A DNA stretch of 62,776 bases from an uncultured Pelagibacteraceae bacterium (GTDB lineage Bacteria > Pseudomonadota > Alphaproteobacteria > Pelagibacterales > Pelagibacteraceae): the NCBI GenBank assembly GCA_902619745.1, contig CACNFL010000004.1:1-62776 (forward strand), read 5' to 3'. A model generated the notes under the pieces. It had not been told where the DNA came from, made no database searches, and saw nothing but the letters and a program-made list of their open reading frames with translations. Made by a program: the position numbers and the translations under genes. This document shows, in pieces, positions 8,284 to 16,324 of the stretch (its first letter is position 1; every line of letters begins with the position of its first letter).

Positions 8284-8959
8284 CGCCTAATTTTATATTT
8301 CTACTTACATTGATATCTATTAATTTTGGTTTTGCTAAATTAAGATTTGACATAAGTTCGACATACTCTTCAACATTTTTAACCTGCAACCTTGGATTAA
8401 ATTTTTTTTCATTACCAATTGTACTTGATTCTTTGCCGTTATAATCATGACCAGGATACAAAATTGTATCCTCAGGTAATTTTAACAATCTATTAAAGAT
8501 TGAATTGTAAGCATCTTTTGAACTTCCGTTTTGAAAATCTGTTCTACCGGTGCCATTAATTAAAAGAGTGTCTCCTGAAAATAAATAGTTCTTCATTAAG
8601 AAACTATAACTGTCAGAAGTATGACCAGGTGTATACATCGCTTTGATTTCTATTTGGTCAATTTTTATTATTTCATCATCTTTTACTTTAATTTCTACAG
8701 TATCAGCAGGGGTGTGTTCCCCCATTAGCGTAGAGCAATTTGTTGCTAGTTTAAGTTTGCTCGCACCAGTTACATGATCAGCATGAATATGGGTATCTAT
8801 TACCTTAACTAGTTTTAAATCTAATTCTTGGAGTAACTTAATGTAGCTTTCAACATTCTCAATTACTGGATCAATTATGACTGCCTCGCGACCTTTTGCC
8901 GATGCAATTAAATAAGTGTATGTCGACGATTTGTTATCGAATACTTGCCTAAAAATCAT
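8276..8959 (-). CDS. ETHE1-type persulfide dioxygenase, metallo-beta-lactamase fold
   Basis: 227 residues with the metallo-beta-lactamase motif HIHADH (His57, His59, Asp61, His62). GTGRTDFQNGS (about 135-145) and YPGHDYNGKESSTIGNEK are the ETHE1 signature that separates it from glyoxalase II. ETHE1 enzymes use one ferrous iron to oxidise glutathione persulfide to sulfite in the cytosol. The gene ends inside azlD on the opposite strand and starts 22 bp from a divergent DUF4396 gene. Family subtype is confident; the physiological sulfur source is unknown here. Confidence 0.88.
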   Translation of the reverse strand: MIFRQVFDNKSSTYTYLIASAKGREAVIIDPVIENVESYIKLLQELDLKLVKVIDTHIHADHVTGASKLKLATNCSTLMGEHTPADTVEIKVKDDEIIKIDQIEIKAMYTPGHTSDSYSFLMKNYLFSGDTLLINGTGRTDFQNGSSKDAYNSIFNRLLKLPEDTILYPGHDYNGKESSTIGNEKKFNPRLQVKNVEEYVELMSNLNLAKPKLIDINVSRNIKLGAN

Positions 8960-8981
8960 TTATTATTAATATCAAATTATA

Positions 8982-9419
8982 ATGAATACCTCTACATTTC
9001 ATTGGTCTTGTAGACATACCTGGAAAAGAAGCGCAAAAAATACAGCTTGGTGTGTACTAGGTTGTGCGATTGGAGATTTTGGAACAATATTATTTTTTCA
9101 ATTAACTCAAATTCCTTTTCCAGTTTTAGGAATAATGATTTTAGCAATCATTAACGGATTGATCACAAGTATTATTTTAGAAACAATAATTTTAATGACA
9201 CAAAATTTTAATTTTGTTAACGCATTCAAAACAGCTTGTGGTATGAGTTTAATTTCAATGATTAGTATGGAAATTATGATGAATTTAACTGACTATGTTT
9301 TAACTGGAGGCGCAATTTTAACATGGTGGGTGGTGCCAATAATGCTGATTGTAGGTTTTTTAACTCCCTGGCCTTATAATTATTGGAGATTAAAAAAGTT
9401 TGGAATTGCTTGTCATTAA
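8982..9419 (+). CDS. DUF4396-like membrane protein
   Basis: 145 residues with about four membrane helices and an N-terminal Cys/His-rich segment (His7, Cys10, His12, Cys24, Cys28 in WSCRH...WCVLGCAIGD). The C-terminal TPWPYNYWRLKKFG...CH is typical of DUF4396. Function of the family is unknown; the Cys/His pattern suggests metal handling. It is divergent from the persulfide dioxygenase gene and ends 2 bp before the convergent cytochrome b561 gene. Confidence 0.75.
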   Translation: MNTSTFHWSCRHTWKRSAKNTAWCVLGCAIGDFGTILFFQLTQIPFPVLGIMILAIINGLITSIILETIILMTQNFNFVNAFKTACGMSLISMISMEIMMNLTDYVLTGGAILTWWVVPIMLIVGFLTPWPYNYWRLKKFGIACH

Positions 9420-9421
9420 GA

Positions 9422-9949
9422 TTAAAGAATTCTTTTTAATAAATTGTCCCCAAAAAATAGTTTGTGAATAATAACAGCAGTTATATGAAGTACTATTAAA
9501 CCAATAAGGGTATAATTTGAAAGAATATGAATTTCATAAAACTGATCTGCTAAATCAAAATTTTCATTAATTTGAATTTCTCTAAACAATATTATTAATG
9601 TTTCTCCGTTAAATAATTTTTTTAAAATTCCTGAAATTGTTATTGCTAAAATAGCAACATATAAAAGCACATGATTCATCTTTGCGAGAAATCTTTGTCC
9701 TTTAAAAATACTTGGATCTAATTTTGGAGTTGGGTTAAGTATATTATTTATTAACCTAATTATTATTATATAAAAAACAGTTAAACCTAACGTAACATGA
9801 ATATCTTCAATAGTTATTCTTTGATCACCAAAATCTAAATCAACTAGGTAAAAACCTAAAGGTATTTGTATAAAAAGAATAATAGCGCTGAGCCAATGTA
9901 ACGCTTTTGAGATAATGCCATACTCTGTTAGGGTATTTGTTACATGCAT
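9422..9949 (-). CDS. Cytochrome b561-family protein
   Basis: 175 residues and four predicted membrane helices. Conserved histidines that could ligate two b-type haems occur in SKALHWLSA (His18), EDIHVTLG, MNHVLLY and VLHITAVIIHK. This matches the bacterial cytochrome b561 (CybB-like) family that moves electrons from quinol or superoxide to periplasmic acceptors. It is divergent from the adjacent cytochrome c'-like gene with overlapping start codons; the two could be electron-transfer partners (inference). Confidence 0.85.
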   Translation of the reverse strand: MHVTNTLTEYGIISKALHWLSAIILFIQIPLGFYLVDLDFGDQRITIEDIHVTLGLTVFYIIIIRLINNILNPTPKLDPSIFKGQRFLAKMNHVLLYVAILAITISGILKKLFNGETLIILFREIQINENFDLADQFYEIHILSNYTLIGLIVLHITAVIIHKLFFGDNLLKRIL

Positions 9950-10411
9950 AATTTATTTAATCACATAAAAAAATATATTAAAATAATTTTATTCTCAATT
10001 ATAAGCCTATTTTTCGTCTCATCTAGTAATGCTGAGCTAACAGTTGAAGATATTATTAAAAGTAGACAAGCATTGTTTAGTAAAAACTATAGTACAGCTA
10101 AAAGGGTTCAAGCTTTCTCTTCAAAAGGAGACTTTGAAAAAGCAAAAAAACTAATGATAGAAATGAGTGAAAATTATAAAGTTTTAATAGATCTATTTCC
10201 TGAAAATACTCAAGAGGGTTTTGATACTGAAGCTTTACTGACAATTTGGGATGAAAAAGATGATTTTAATGCATTAATGCAAAAAGCCTCTGATGATATG
10301 ATAAAACTTACATCTGTAATTGAAGATGCTGAAGATATAAGAGGCACTTTGAAACAATTTATGTGGAGTAATTGTAAGGCTTGTCACAGCAGGTACAGAG
10401 AAGAACATTAA
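9944..10411 (+). CDS. Cytochrome c'-like (c556 type) periplasmic protein
   Basis: 155 residues. A signal peptide covers about 1-30 (IKIILFSIISLFFVSSSNA). A four-helix region follows, and a single C-terminal haem motif CKACH at 144-148, the layout of the cytochrome c'/c556 family. Family members bind NO or serve as electron carriers in the periplasm. The start ATG (9944) is interleaved with the b561 start on the other strand in the palindrome ATGCAT. No in-frame downstream Met would keep the signal peptide, so this start is favoured. Confidence 0.87.
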   Translation: MHNLFNHIKKYIKIILFSIISLFFVSSSNAELTVEDIIKSRQALFSKNYSTAKRVQAFSSKGDFEKAKKLMIEMSENYKVLIDLFPENTQEGFDTEALLTIWDEKDDFNALMQKASDDMIKLTSVIEDAEDIRGTLKQFMWSNCKACHSRYREEH

Positions 10412-10424
10412 TTACTAAGTTAGA

Positions 10425-10952
10425 ATGATACCTCAAAAAGTTAAAGACCATATTGAAGAATATATTAGCCAAGAAGTGTACGTTCAAATAGCCATAATTA
10501 AGGGTAAAGAAAAGGTTTCAACAGAAACAGCCATTGATAAATATTTTAATACAAATCATTTTAGAGATTTTTCAGAGGGTAAACCTTATTTTCATTTTAT
10601 TGATGGATTAAGAGATAAATGCCTTGGAAAACTTAAGAATTCTCCTATGAAAGATAAAGAAACAGAGGACGAGACTATTAAATTATTACAAAAAAAATTA
10701 AATGATCTAAATGATAATGAGCTTGAAGACACTTATTGGGAAATAGAAACAGGAGAATTTTTTTCAGGAGAGCAAATAAAAGAATTAGAAAAAAATTGCA
10801 GTGAATTAATTAAAGAACTTAATCTTTCAAATAAAAATAAAAAAGAAGTTCAAAAAACTATTTTTAGTTTTTGTGAAAACTATGAAAAATTGTGTCAAAA
10901 AAAATACCCAGAAGCTCCACTTCCACTAGAAATATTAAAATCAGTAAATTAG
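10425..10952 (+). CDS. Hypothetical soluble alpha-helical protein
   Basis: 175 residues, no signal peptide or membrane helix, rich in Lys and Glu and mostly helical. Cysteines are scattered (KCLGK, NCSEL, FCENYEKLCQKK). No known domain was recognised. It starts 13 bp after the cytochrome c'-like gene, so it is probably co-transcribed. The frame length and codon use like its neighbours support a real gene; no function can be assigned. Confidence 0.7.
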   Translation: MIPQKVKDHIEEYISQEVYVQIAIIKGKEKVSTETAIDKYFNTNHFRDFSEGKPYFHFIDGLRDKCLGKLKNSPMKDKETEDETIKLLQKKLNDLNDNELEDTYWEIETGEFFSGEQIKELEKNCSELIKELNLSNKNKKEVQKTIFSFCENYEKLCQKKYPEAPLPLEILKSVN

Positions 10953-10959
10953 TTTTTAA

Positions 10960-11124
10960 AGGGTTCGCTCTTTAAGTGTATACCTAAAGAGCTCCCTTGT
11001 ATTGCCTCTTTGGCATTTAATTCCGAGAGGAATTTATTTTCGTTATATTTTTCAAATGAAAAGCTGTTCAGCTAAGTATCAGGTGGTGAAAGTATTAACA
11101 TAAACCTCCTTCTATAAAAAAGGT
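10960..11124 (+). ncRNA. Candidate structured RNA in convergent intergenic region
   Basis: The 283 bp between convergent genes hold ordered hairpins. First, AAGGG (10960-10964) pairs with CCCTT (10994-10998), enclosing GCTCTTTA/TAAAGAGC (10968-10975/10985-10992). Second, TGCC-TCTTT-GGCA (11003-11015). Third, AATTCC-GAGA-GGAATT (11019-11034) with a GNRA loop, favouring the plus strand. Downstream, ACCTCCTT (11104-11111) resembles the anti-Shine-Dalgarno sequence and could pair with either AGGT at 11081-11084 or 11121-11124. No clear terminator T-run was seen. The rest, 11125-11235, is A+T-rich with a 12-bp palindrome TAACTTAAGTTA at 11215-11226. A shared terminator region is the alternative. 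Confidence 0.35.
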
Positions 11125-11235
11125 AATTATAATTTATACAATTTCAATTAATTTATTTTAATTTTGTGCAAATATATTTATTGAATACAACCTAGTGCTT
11201 TAGTATATTCCCGCTAACTTAAGTTACTTCCAAAA

Positions 11236-12093
11236 TTATTTTTTATTTATTAATTCGCTAATAAAATTTTCACCGTAACCGTCATCAACAGCTTTTTGAA
11301 AATAATTTTTATTTACTTCAGCAACTTTTTCAGCTTCAGGAAATTCTTTTAATAAATCTTGAATATAAGTTAAATCTTTTACGGAATTACTTGCCGTAAA
11401 TTTAAATCCAGTAAAATCACCTTTTAAAAGATTATCAAAAATTCTATTAAGTGCTGCTGAATTTCCAGAACCAAGCTTTGCAACATCAAATACTTTTTTT
11501 AAATCTAAACCCATTTCTTTAGCACTTTTAGCTAAATGATTAACTAATGCAGCATTCCCAAGGGATAAAAAATTATTTAAAAGCTTAGATTTTGCTCCCA
11601 TTCCAACAGGTCCAAAGTGAAAATATTCTTTACAGAAAAAATTAAAGTATGGCTCAGCGATTTTAAAATTTTCATCTGATGCTCCAACAATACCCCCTAG
11701 TATACCTTGTTCTGCTTGAACGGGTCCTCCCATTACAGGACATTCAACATAATTAATATTTTTTGCTTTGAATATTTCCTCTGTTTCCATTGATCCCGTT
11801 TTATTATGAGTAGTGATATCAATAATTAAAGTTTTACTATCCAAAATATCAGATATTTTTTCAGAAATTAATTTCGCTATGGGAGTATTGGTAACACACA
11901 TGAACATCGCATCTAAATTTTTAATGGAAAAATCTTCAAAAGATTTTACTTCTTCAGCTCCATCGTTAACAATTTTCTCAATTGGTTTTCTATTTTTATT
12001 AGCAATGACAAAAAGATTATTTTTATGTTTTAAAATATTTTTGGCTATCCCATAGCCCATATAACCAACACCAATAAATCCAATATTTTTCAT
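11236..12093 (-). CDS. Beta-hydroxyacid dehydrogenase (3-hydroxyisobutyrate dehydrogenase/GarR family)
   Basis: 285 residues. N-terminal Rossmann loop GFIGVGYMGYGIA (about 4-16), substrate loop CPVMGGPVQAEQGIL (about 118-132; the family DAPVSGG is changed to ECPVMGG), and the catalytic-Lys helix KSKLLNNFL (Lys about 171). The family oxidises or reduces beta-hydroxyacids such as tartronate semialdehyde and 3-hydroxyisobutyrate using NAD(P). It is the last gene of a minus-strand set with an EamA permease and a UxaA-type dehydratase, consistent with sugar-acid breakdown. Exact substrate unknown. Confidence 0.85.
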   Translation of the reverse strand: MKNIGFIGVGYMGYGIAKNILKHKNNLFVIANKNRKPIEKIVNDGAEEVKSFEDFSIKNLDAMFMCVTNTPIAKLISEKISDILDSKTLIIDITTHNKTGSMETEEIFKAKNINYVECPVMGGPVQAEQGILGGIVGASDENFKIAEPYFNFFCKEYFHFGPVGMGAKSKLLNNFLSLGNAALVNHLAKSAKEMGLDLKKVFDVAKLGSGNSAALNRIFDNLLKGDFTGFKFTASNSVKDLTYIQDLLKEFPEAEKVAEVNKNYFQKAVDDGYGENFISELINKK

Positions 12094-12107
12094 AATTATA
12101 TCATCAA

Positions 12108-12974
12108 TTAACTTTTCTTAGTTCCCTCTGTTCGAATAAACATTATACCAAAAACTATAATTCCTATTACACCAACAATTTTATTATAATCGAATGGTAC
12201 ACCAAATATTAAAAAATTTATAATTGTTGACCAAACCAATTGAGAATATTGAAAATTTGTTACAAAAGATAAATTTGACAGCTGAATAGCATAAATAATC
12301 AAAGAATGACTTACAAAACCTGCCACACCTAGAATTACCAAATAAAGCCAAAAGATATTCTTCTCTAATGGCACCCAATTAAAAAATATAAAAATACTAA
12401 AAATTATTGCACCTAAAATTGAAGTGTAAAATATAGCAGCAAATGGATCGTTATCGCCTGATACAACTTTGGTAAAAAATTGATAAAGAGCCCAACAAAT
12501 TGGAGGAACAATAGGGAATATTAAATCTAAACTAAATATTCTCATACTTGGACCTAGTGAATAAACAATCGAGCCAAAGCTCAATAACATTAAAAGTATA
12601 CCTTTTGTACTCAATATATCTTTTAGGAAGTATGCTGAAAGTAGTGAAACGATTAAAGGAGCAGTAAAGAAAACAACATAAATATCTACCAAGTCAAATT
12701 TCTGTAAAGAATAAAACATAAAAGAGGTTGCAGTAACCATTAATATCGATCTAATTATTTGGACTTTAAAATTTTTTTTTAAATTTACTTTTGGCTTAAA
12801 AATTAAAAAAAATATAATTAAAGATACCAAGTGAAAAAAAAATCTTCCCCAAATTGCCTGAGTAACTGGCATTACCGTTCCAAGATATTTTGCTGTAGAG
12901 TCCATACAAACAAACATAAAAAAACCACCAGCGGCTAATAAAATTACGTTAATTAAAGATGTTTGTTGAGGCAC
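12108..12974 (-). CDS. EamA/DMT-superfamily membrane transporter
   Basis: 288 residues, about ten membrane helices in two EamA repeats (roughly 1-140 and 150-285). DSTAKYLG and QAIWGRFFFH near the start are typical of RhaT/EamA-like permeases. The start is GTG at 12974, with no clear ribosome site; it lies 12 bp after the dehydratase stop, so the gene may rely on coupling. Context suggests movement of a sugar acid or breakdown product, but substrate and direction cannot be read from sequence. Confidence 0.82.
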   Translation of the reverse strand: MPQQTSLINVILLAAGGFFMFVCMDSTAKYLGTVMPVTQAIWGRFFFHLVSLIIFFLIFKPKVNLKKNFKVQIIRSILMVTATSFMFYSLQKFDLVDIYVVFFTAPLIVSLLSAYFLKDILSTKGILLMLLSFGSIVYSLGPSMRIFSLDLIFPIVPPICWALYQFFTKVVSGDNDPFAAIFYTSILGAIIFSIFIFFNWVPLEKNIFWLYLVILGVAGFVSHSLIIYAIQLSNLSFVTNFQYSQLVWSTIINFLIFGVPFDYNKIVGVIGIIVFGIMFIRTEGTKKS

Positions 12975-12986
12975 AGGAAAAATAAA

Positions 12987-14492
12987 TTACATTACAACGC
13001 CAACTTGCCAAGGATTAAACTCCTCGTCACCGTAGCCGTTGATTTCACTTTTTGATTTATTCCCTGAAGCAGTATTTACAACTAATTCAAATATTTTTTG
13101 ACCAACTTCTTCAACTTTTTCTTTTCCTTCAGCAATTGTGCCACAATTAATATCCATATCTTCTGACATTCTTTCAAACATTGCTGAGTTTGTTGAAAGT
13201 TTTAAACTTGGAACCGGTTTACAGCCAAAGCAAGATCCACGTCCTGTTGTAAAACAAATAACATTAGCACCTGATGCAACTTGACCAGTTACAGATACAG
13301 GATCATAACCAGGAGAGTCCATAAAATTAAAACCTTTATTTTTTAAAGGTTCAGCATAATGCAATACATCTTGAAGGATTGAGTTTCCTCCCTTTGCAAC
13401 AGCGCCTAAGGATTTTTCTAATATGGTTGTTAGACCACCTTTTTTATTTCCTGGTGCAGGATTGTTGTCCATAGAACTATTATTAATTGAAGTATAATGT
13501 TTCCACCATTCAATTCTTTTAATAAGTTTATCAGCAGTCTCTTGTGAGCTCGCTCTATTAATTAATAAATGTTCAGCTCCATAAATCTCTGGAGTTTCGG
13601 ATAAAATTGAACTTCCACCTTTTTTAACCAAAAGATCTGCTGCAACTCCTAGTGCAGGATTTGCGGTTATTCCTGAATATCCATCTGAACCACCACATTG
13701 AAGAGCTAAAGTTAGATGACTTACTGGTTGTGAAGTTCTTTGAACATTATTAGCTTCTGAAAGCAAATTTTTAATTTGAGACAATACCTTCTCTACTATT
13801 TTTTTTGTTCCACCTTCATCTTGGATTGTTAAAAAATGAATACGGTTATGTTTCTTTAAAGACTCATCAAATAAACTGACTTGCGCACATTCACATCCTA
13901 AACCAATAACAAATACATGAGAAAAATTGGGATGATTTTTAAATCCATCTATAGTTCTTTGAAAAATTTGCATTCCTTCACTTTCAGTATTCATTCCACA
14001 TCCTGTTGAGTGAGTAATTGGAACTATGCCATCAATATTTGGGTAATCTTTTAAAATGTCAGAATATTTAATCCTCTCCACTATCATTTTAGTGACAGTA
14101 GCTGAGCAATTTACAGTACTTACAATTCCAATATAATTTCTGGTAGCAACCTGTCCATTATCTCTTAAAATTCCATTAAAGAAGGTGTCTGCTTTTTCAT
14201 CAATAACATTTTTTTTATCTGTAACTTTAAAATCTCTTTTAAATTCTCTAAATTCTAAATTATGAGAATGAACATGTTGTCCTGGTTTAATATCATCTAA
14301 AGCAAATCCAATAATTTGATCATATTTTATGATTGGATCACCTTTTTTAATAGTTTTTAAACAAACTTTGTGTCCAAAAGGGATTGGATCAATAGTGCTG
14401 ATCTCATGACCTTCAATTTTAGTTTTTTCAGGAATAATAAATTGGCTAACGCCCACATTGTCATTCTTGTTTAAAACTATTAGATTATTCAT
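12987..14492 (-). CDS. UxaA/GarD-family altronate/galactarate-type dehydratase
   Basis: About 501 residues. An N-terminal SAF-type domain (about 1-90) contains IDPIPFGHKVCLK and PGQHVHSHN. The catalytic part shows THSTGCGMN, GLGCECAQ, LQCGGSDGYSGITANPALG and, near the end, GRGSCFGCKPVPS and DINCGTI. These belong to the hexonate/hexarate dehydratase family that makes 2-keto-3-deoxy acids. I start it at ATG 14492 (MNNLIVLNK), because the 12 residues upstream add no domain. It is divergent from the IlvD/Edd dehydratase gene, 46 bp apart. Whether altronate, galactarate or another acid is used is unknown. Confidence 0.88.
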   Translation of the reverse strand: MNNLIVLNKNDNVGVSQFIIPEKTKIEGHEISTIDPIPFGHKVCLKTIKKGDPIIKYDQIIGFALDDIKPGQHVHSHNLEFREFKRDFKVTDKKNVIDEKADTFFNGILRDNGQVATRNYIGIVSTVNCSATVTKMIVERIKYSDILKDYPNIDGIVPITHSTGCGMNTESEGMQIFQRTIDGFKNHPNFSHVFVIGLGCECAQVSLFDESLKKHNRIHFLTIQDEGGTKKIVEKVLSQIKNLLSEANNVQRTSQPVSHLTLALQCGGSDGYSGITANPALGVAADLLVKKGGSSILSETPEIYGAEHLLINRASSQETADKLIKRIEWWKHYTSINNSSMDNNPAPGNKKGGLTTILEKSLGAVAKGGNSILQDVLHYAEPLKNKGFNFMDSPGYDPVSVTGQVASGANVICFTTGRGSCFGCKPVPSLKLSTNSAMFERMSEDMDINCGTIAEGKEKVEEVGQKIFELVVNTASGNKSKSEINGYGDEEFNPWQVGVVM

Positions 14493-14538
14493 AAATTTAT
14501 TATATAACCAATAACTTAAACAAACCATTATTTAAATT

Positions 14539-16323
14539 ATGCCTAAAAAAAGAAAAAAGAGTTTCCGAAGTCAACAGTGGTTCAATAATCCAAAAAACCC
14601 TGACATGACGGCCTTATACCTAGAAAGGTATTTAAATTATGGTCTTACAAGAAAAGAATTACAATCTGGTAATCCAATTATAGGAATAGCGCAATCTGGC
14701 AGTGATCTATCTCCATGCAATAGACATTTCATGTCTTTGAGTAAAAGAATAAAAGATGGAATTAGAAGAGCAGGTGGCATACCAATGGAATTTCCTACTC
14801 ACCCAATTCAAGAAACTGGAAAAAGACCGACAGCAATGTTGGATAGAAATCTTTCTTACTTGTCACTAGTTGAAGTTTTGTATGGATACCCAATTGATGG
14901 AGTTATCTTAACAACAGGATGTGACAAAACTACTCCAGCTGCTTTAATGGCTGCTGCAACTGTAAATATTCCTGCAATAGTTTTATCAGGTGGTCCAATG
15001 TTAGATGGAATTTACAAAGGTAAATTAGCTGGTTCAGGAATGGTAGTTTGGGAAGCAAGAAAAATGTTAGCCAAAGGAGAAATTAAATACGAAGAATTTA
15101 TGGATATGGTTGCATCTTCTGCGCCAAGTGCTGGACATTGTAATACAATGGGAACGGCTTCTTCAATGAACTCTGTAGCAGAAGCATTAGGAATGTCTTT
15201 ACCAGGTGGTGCGGTTATTCCCGCTCCTTACAGAGAAAGAGAACAAATTTCTTATGAAACAGGAAAAAGAATTGTTGGAATGGTTCATGAAGATTTAACT
15301 CCATCAAAAATTATGACTCGTAAAGCTTTTGAAAATGCAGTCGTAGTTGCAAGTGCTATTGGTGGATCTAGTAATTGCACAGCTCACCTAAGTGCTATTG
15401 CAAAACATATGGGAATTAAATTTGATCTTTCTGATTGGCAAAAACTTGGACACAACATTCCTTTATTGGTAAATTGCCAACCTGCAGGAGAATACTTAAT
15501 GGAAAGTTTTCACAGAGCTGGAGCAATACCTGCTGTAATGAGGGAATTAATTAAAAATAAAAAAATCCATACAAATATAAAGACAGTTACAGGAAAAACT
15601 GTAGGAGAAAATTTAAGAAAGAAAGTTGATGTAGACAATAAAGTAATTAAAACATTTAAGAATGCATTGACTGAAAAAGCTGGTTTTTTAGTTATGAAAA
15701 GCAACTTTTTCTCATCTGCTATCATGAAAACATCTGTAATCAGTAAAGAATTTAGAGATCAATATTTATCAAATCCTAAACACCCAAATGTTTTTGAATG
15801 TAAAGCTATAGTTTTTGAAGGTCCTGAGGATTATCATAAAAGACTTAATGATAAGAAGTTAAAAATAGATGAAAACTCTCTATTAATTATAAGAGGCTGT
15901 GGACCTGTTGGTTACCCTGGATCAGCTGAAGTGGTTAATATGCAACCACCAGACAGATTGTTAAAAAAAGGAATAAGACATTTACCAACTTTAGGCGATG
16001 GAAGACAAAGTGGAACATCAGAAAGTCCATCAATTTTACATGTCTCACCAGAGTCTGCAGTAGGTGGAGATCTAGGAATTGTTAAAACTTACGACAAAAT
16101 AAAAATAGACTTAAATAAAAGAAGAGTTGATTTATTGATTTCTCAAGCTGAATTTAAAAAACGAAGAAAAAATAAAAAAGTATTTAAACCAAATAACCAA
16201 ACTCCTTGGCAGGAAATATTTAGAAACACTGTTGGTCAATTGGATGATGGTGCATGTATTAATTCTCGAGGTAAATATTTAGACGTATCGCATACCAAAG
16301 GTTTACCAAGAGATTCTCACTAA
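14539..16323 (+). CDS. IlvD/Edd-family sugar-acid dehydratase
   Basis: 594 residues. The Fe-S cysteines of the family are in LSPCNRH, TTGCDKTTPA and GHCNTMGTASSMN, the spacing of IlvD/Edd enzymes. The C-terminal half has GPVGYPGSAEV, LGDGRQSGTS and HVSPESAVGG. Length and N-terminal SQQWFNNP resemble arabinonate/xylonate/fuconate-type dehydratases rather than the amino-acid enzyme IlvD. It would convert an aldonate to a 2-keto-3-deoxy aldonate. The gene leads the plus-strand run with a hydroxyacid dehydrogenase and the TRAP transporter. Substrate is inferred only as an aldonic acid. Confidence 0.88.
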   Translation: MPKKRKKSFRSQQWFNNPKNPDMTALYLERYLNYGLTRKELQSGNPIIGIAQSGSDLSPCNRHFMSLSKRIKDGIRRAGGIPMEFPTHPIQETGKRPTAMLDRNLSYLSLVEVLYGYPIDGVILTTGCDKTTPAALMAAATVNIPAIVLSGGPMLDGIYKGKLAGSGMVVWEARKMLAKGEIKYEEFMDMVASSAPSAGHCNTMGTASSMNSVAEALGMSLPGGAVIPAPYREREQISYETGKRIVGMVHEDLTPSKIMTRKAFENAVVVASAIGGSSNCTAHLSAIAKHMGIKFDLSDWQKLGHNIPLLVNCQPAGEYLMESFHRAGAIPAVMRELIKNKKIHTNIKTVTGKTVGENLRKKVDVDNKVIKTFKNALTEKAGFLVMKSNFFSSAIMKTSVISKEFRDQYLSNPKHPNVFECKAIVFEGPEDYHKRLNDKKLKIDENSLLIIRGCGPVGYPGSAEVVNMQPPDRLLKKGIRHLPTLGDGRQSGTSESPSILHVSPESAVGGDLGIVKTYDKIKIDLNKRRVDLLISQAEFKKRRKNKKVFKPNNQTPWQEIFRNTVGQLDDGACINSRGKYLDVSHTKGLPRDSH

Positions 16324-16324
16324 T

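Noticed and set aside
9438..9949. Upstream extension of cytochrome c' inside b561
   Set aside because: No Met lies upstream in frame, and the signal peptide begins properly at 9944.
10960..11040. Possible tRNA, tmRNA or SRP RNA in the hairpin region
   Set aside because: GGGTTCG looked like a T-arm, but no acceptor/anticodon arms fit; no tmRNA tag frame and no SRP GGAAGGAAGC-type loop were found on either strand.
11072..11114. Minus-strand micro-ORF (nine codons) behind a strong AGAAGGAGG sequence
   Set aside because: The spacing to ATG is only about 3 bases and the peptide is nine residues. The same bases read as an anti-Shine-Dalgarno-like motif on the plus strand, which is at least as likely. 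Kept only as part of the candidate RNA region.
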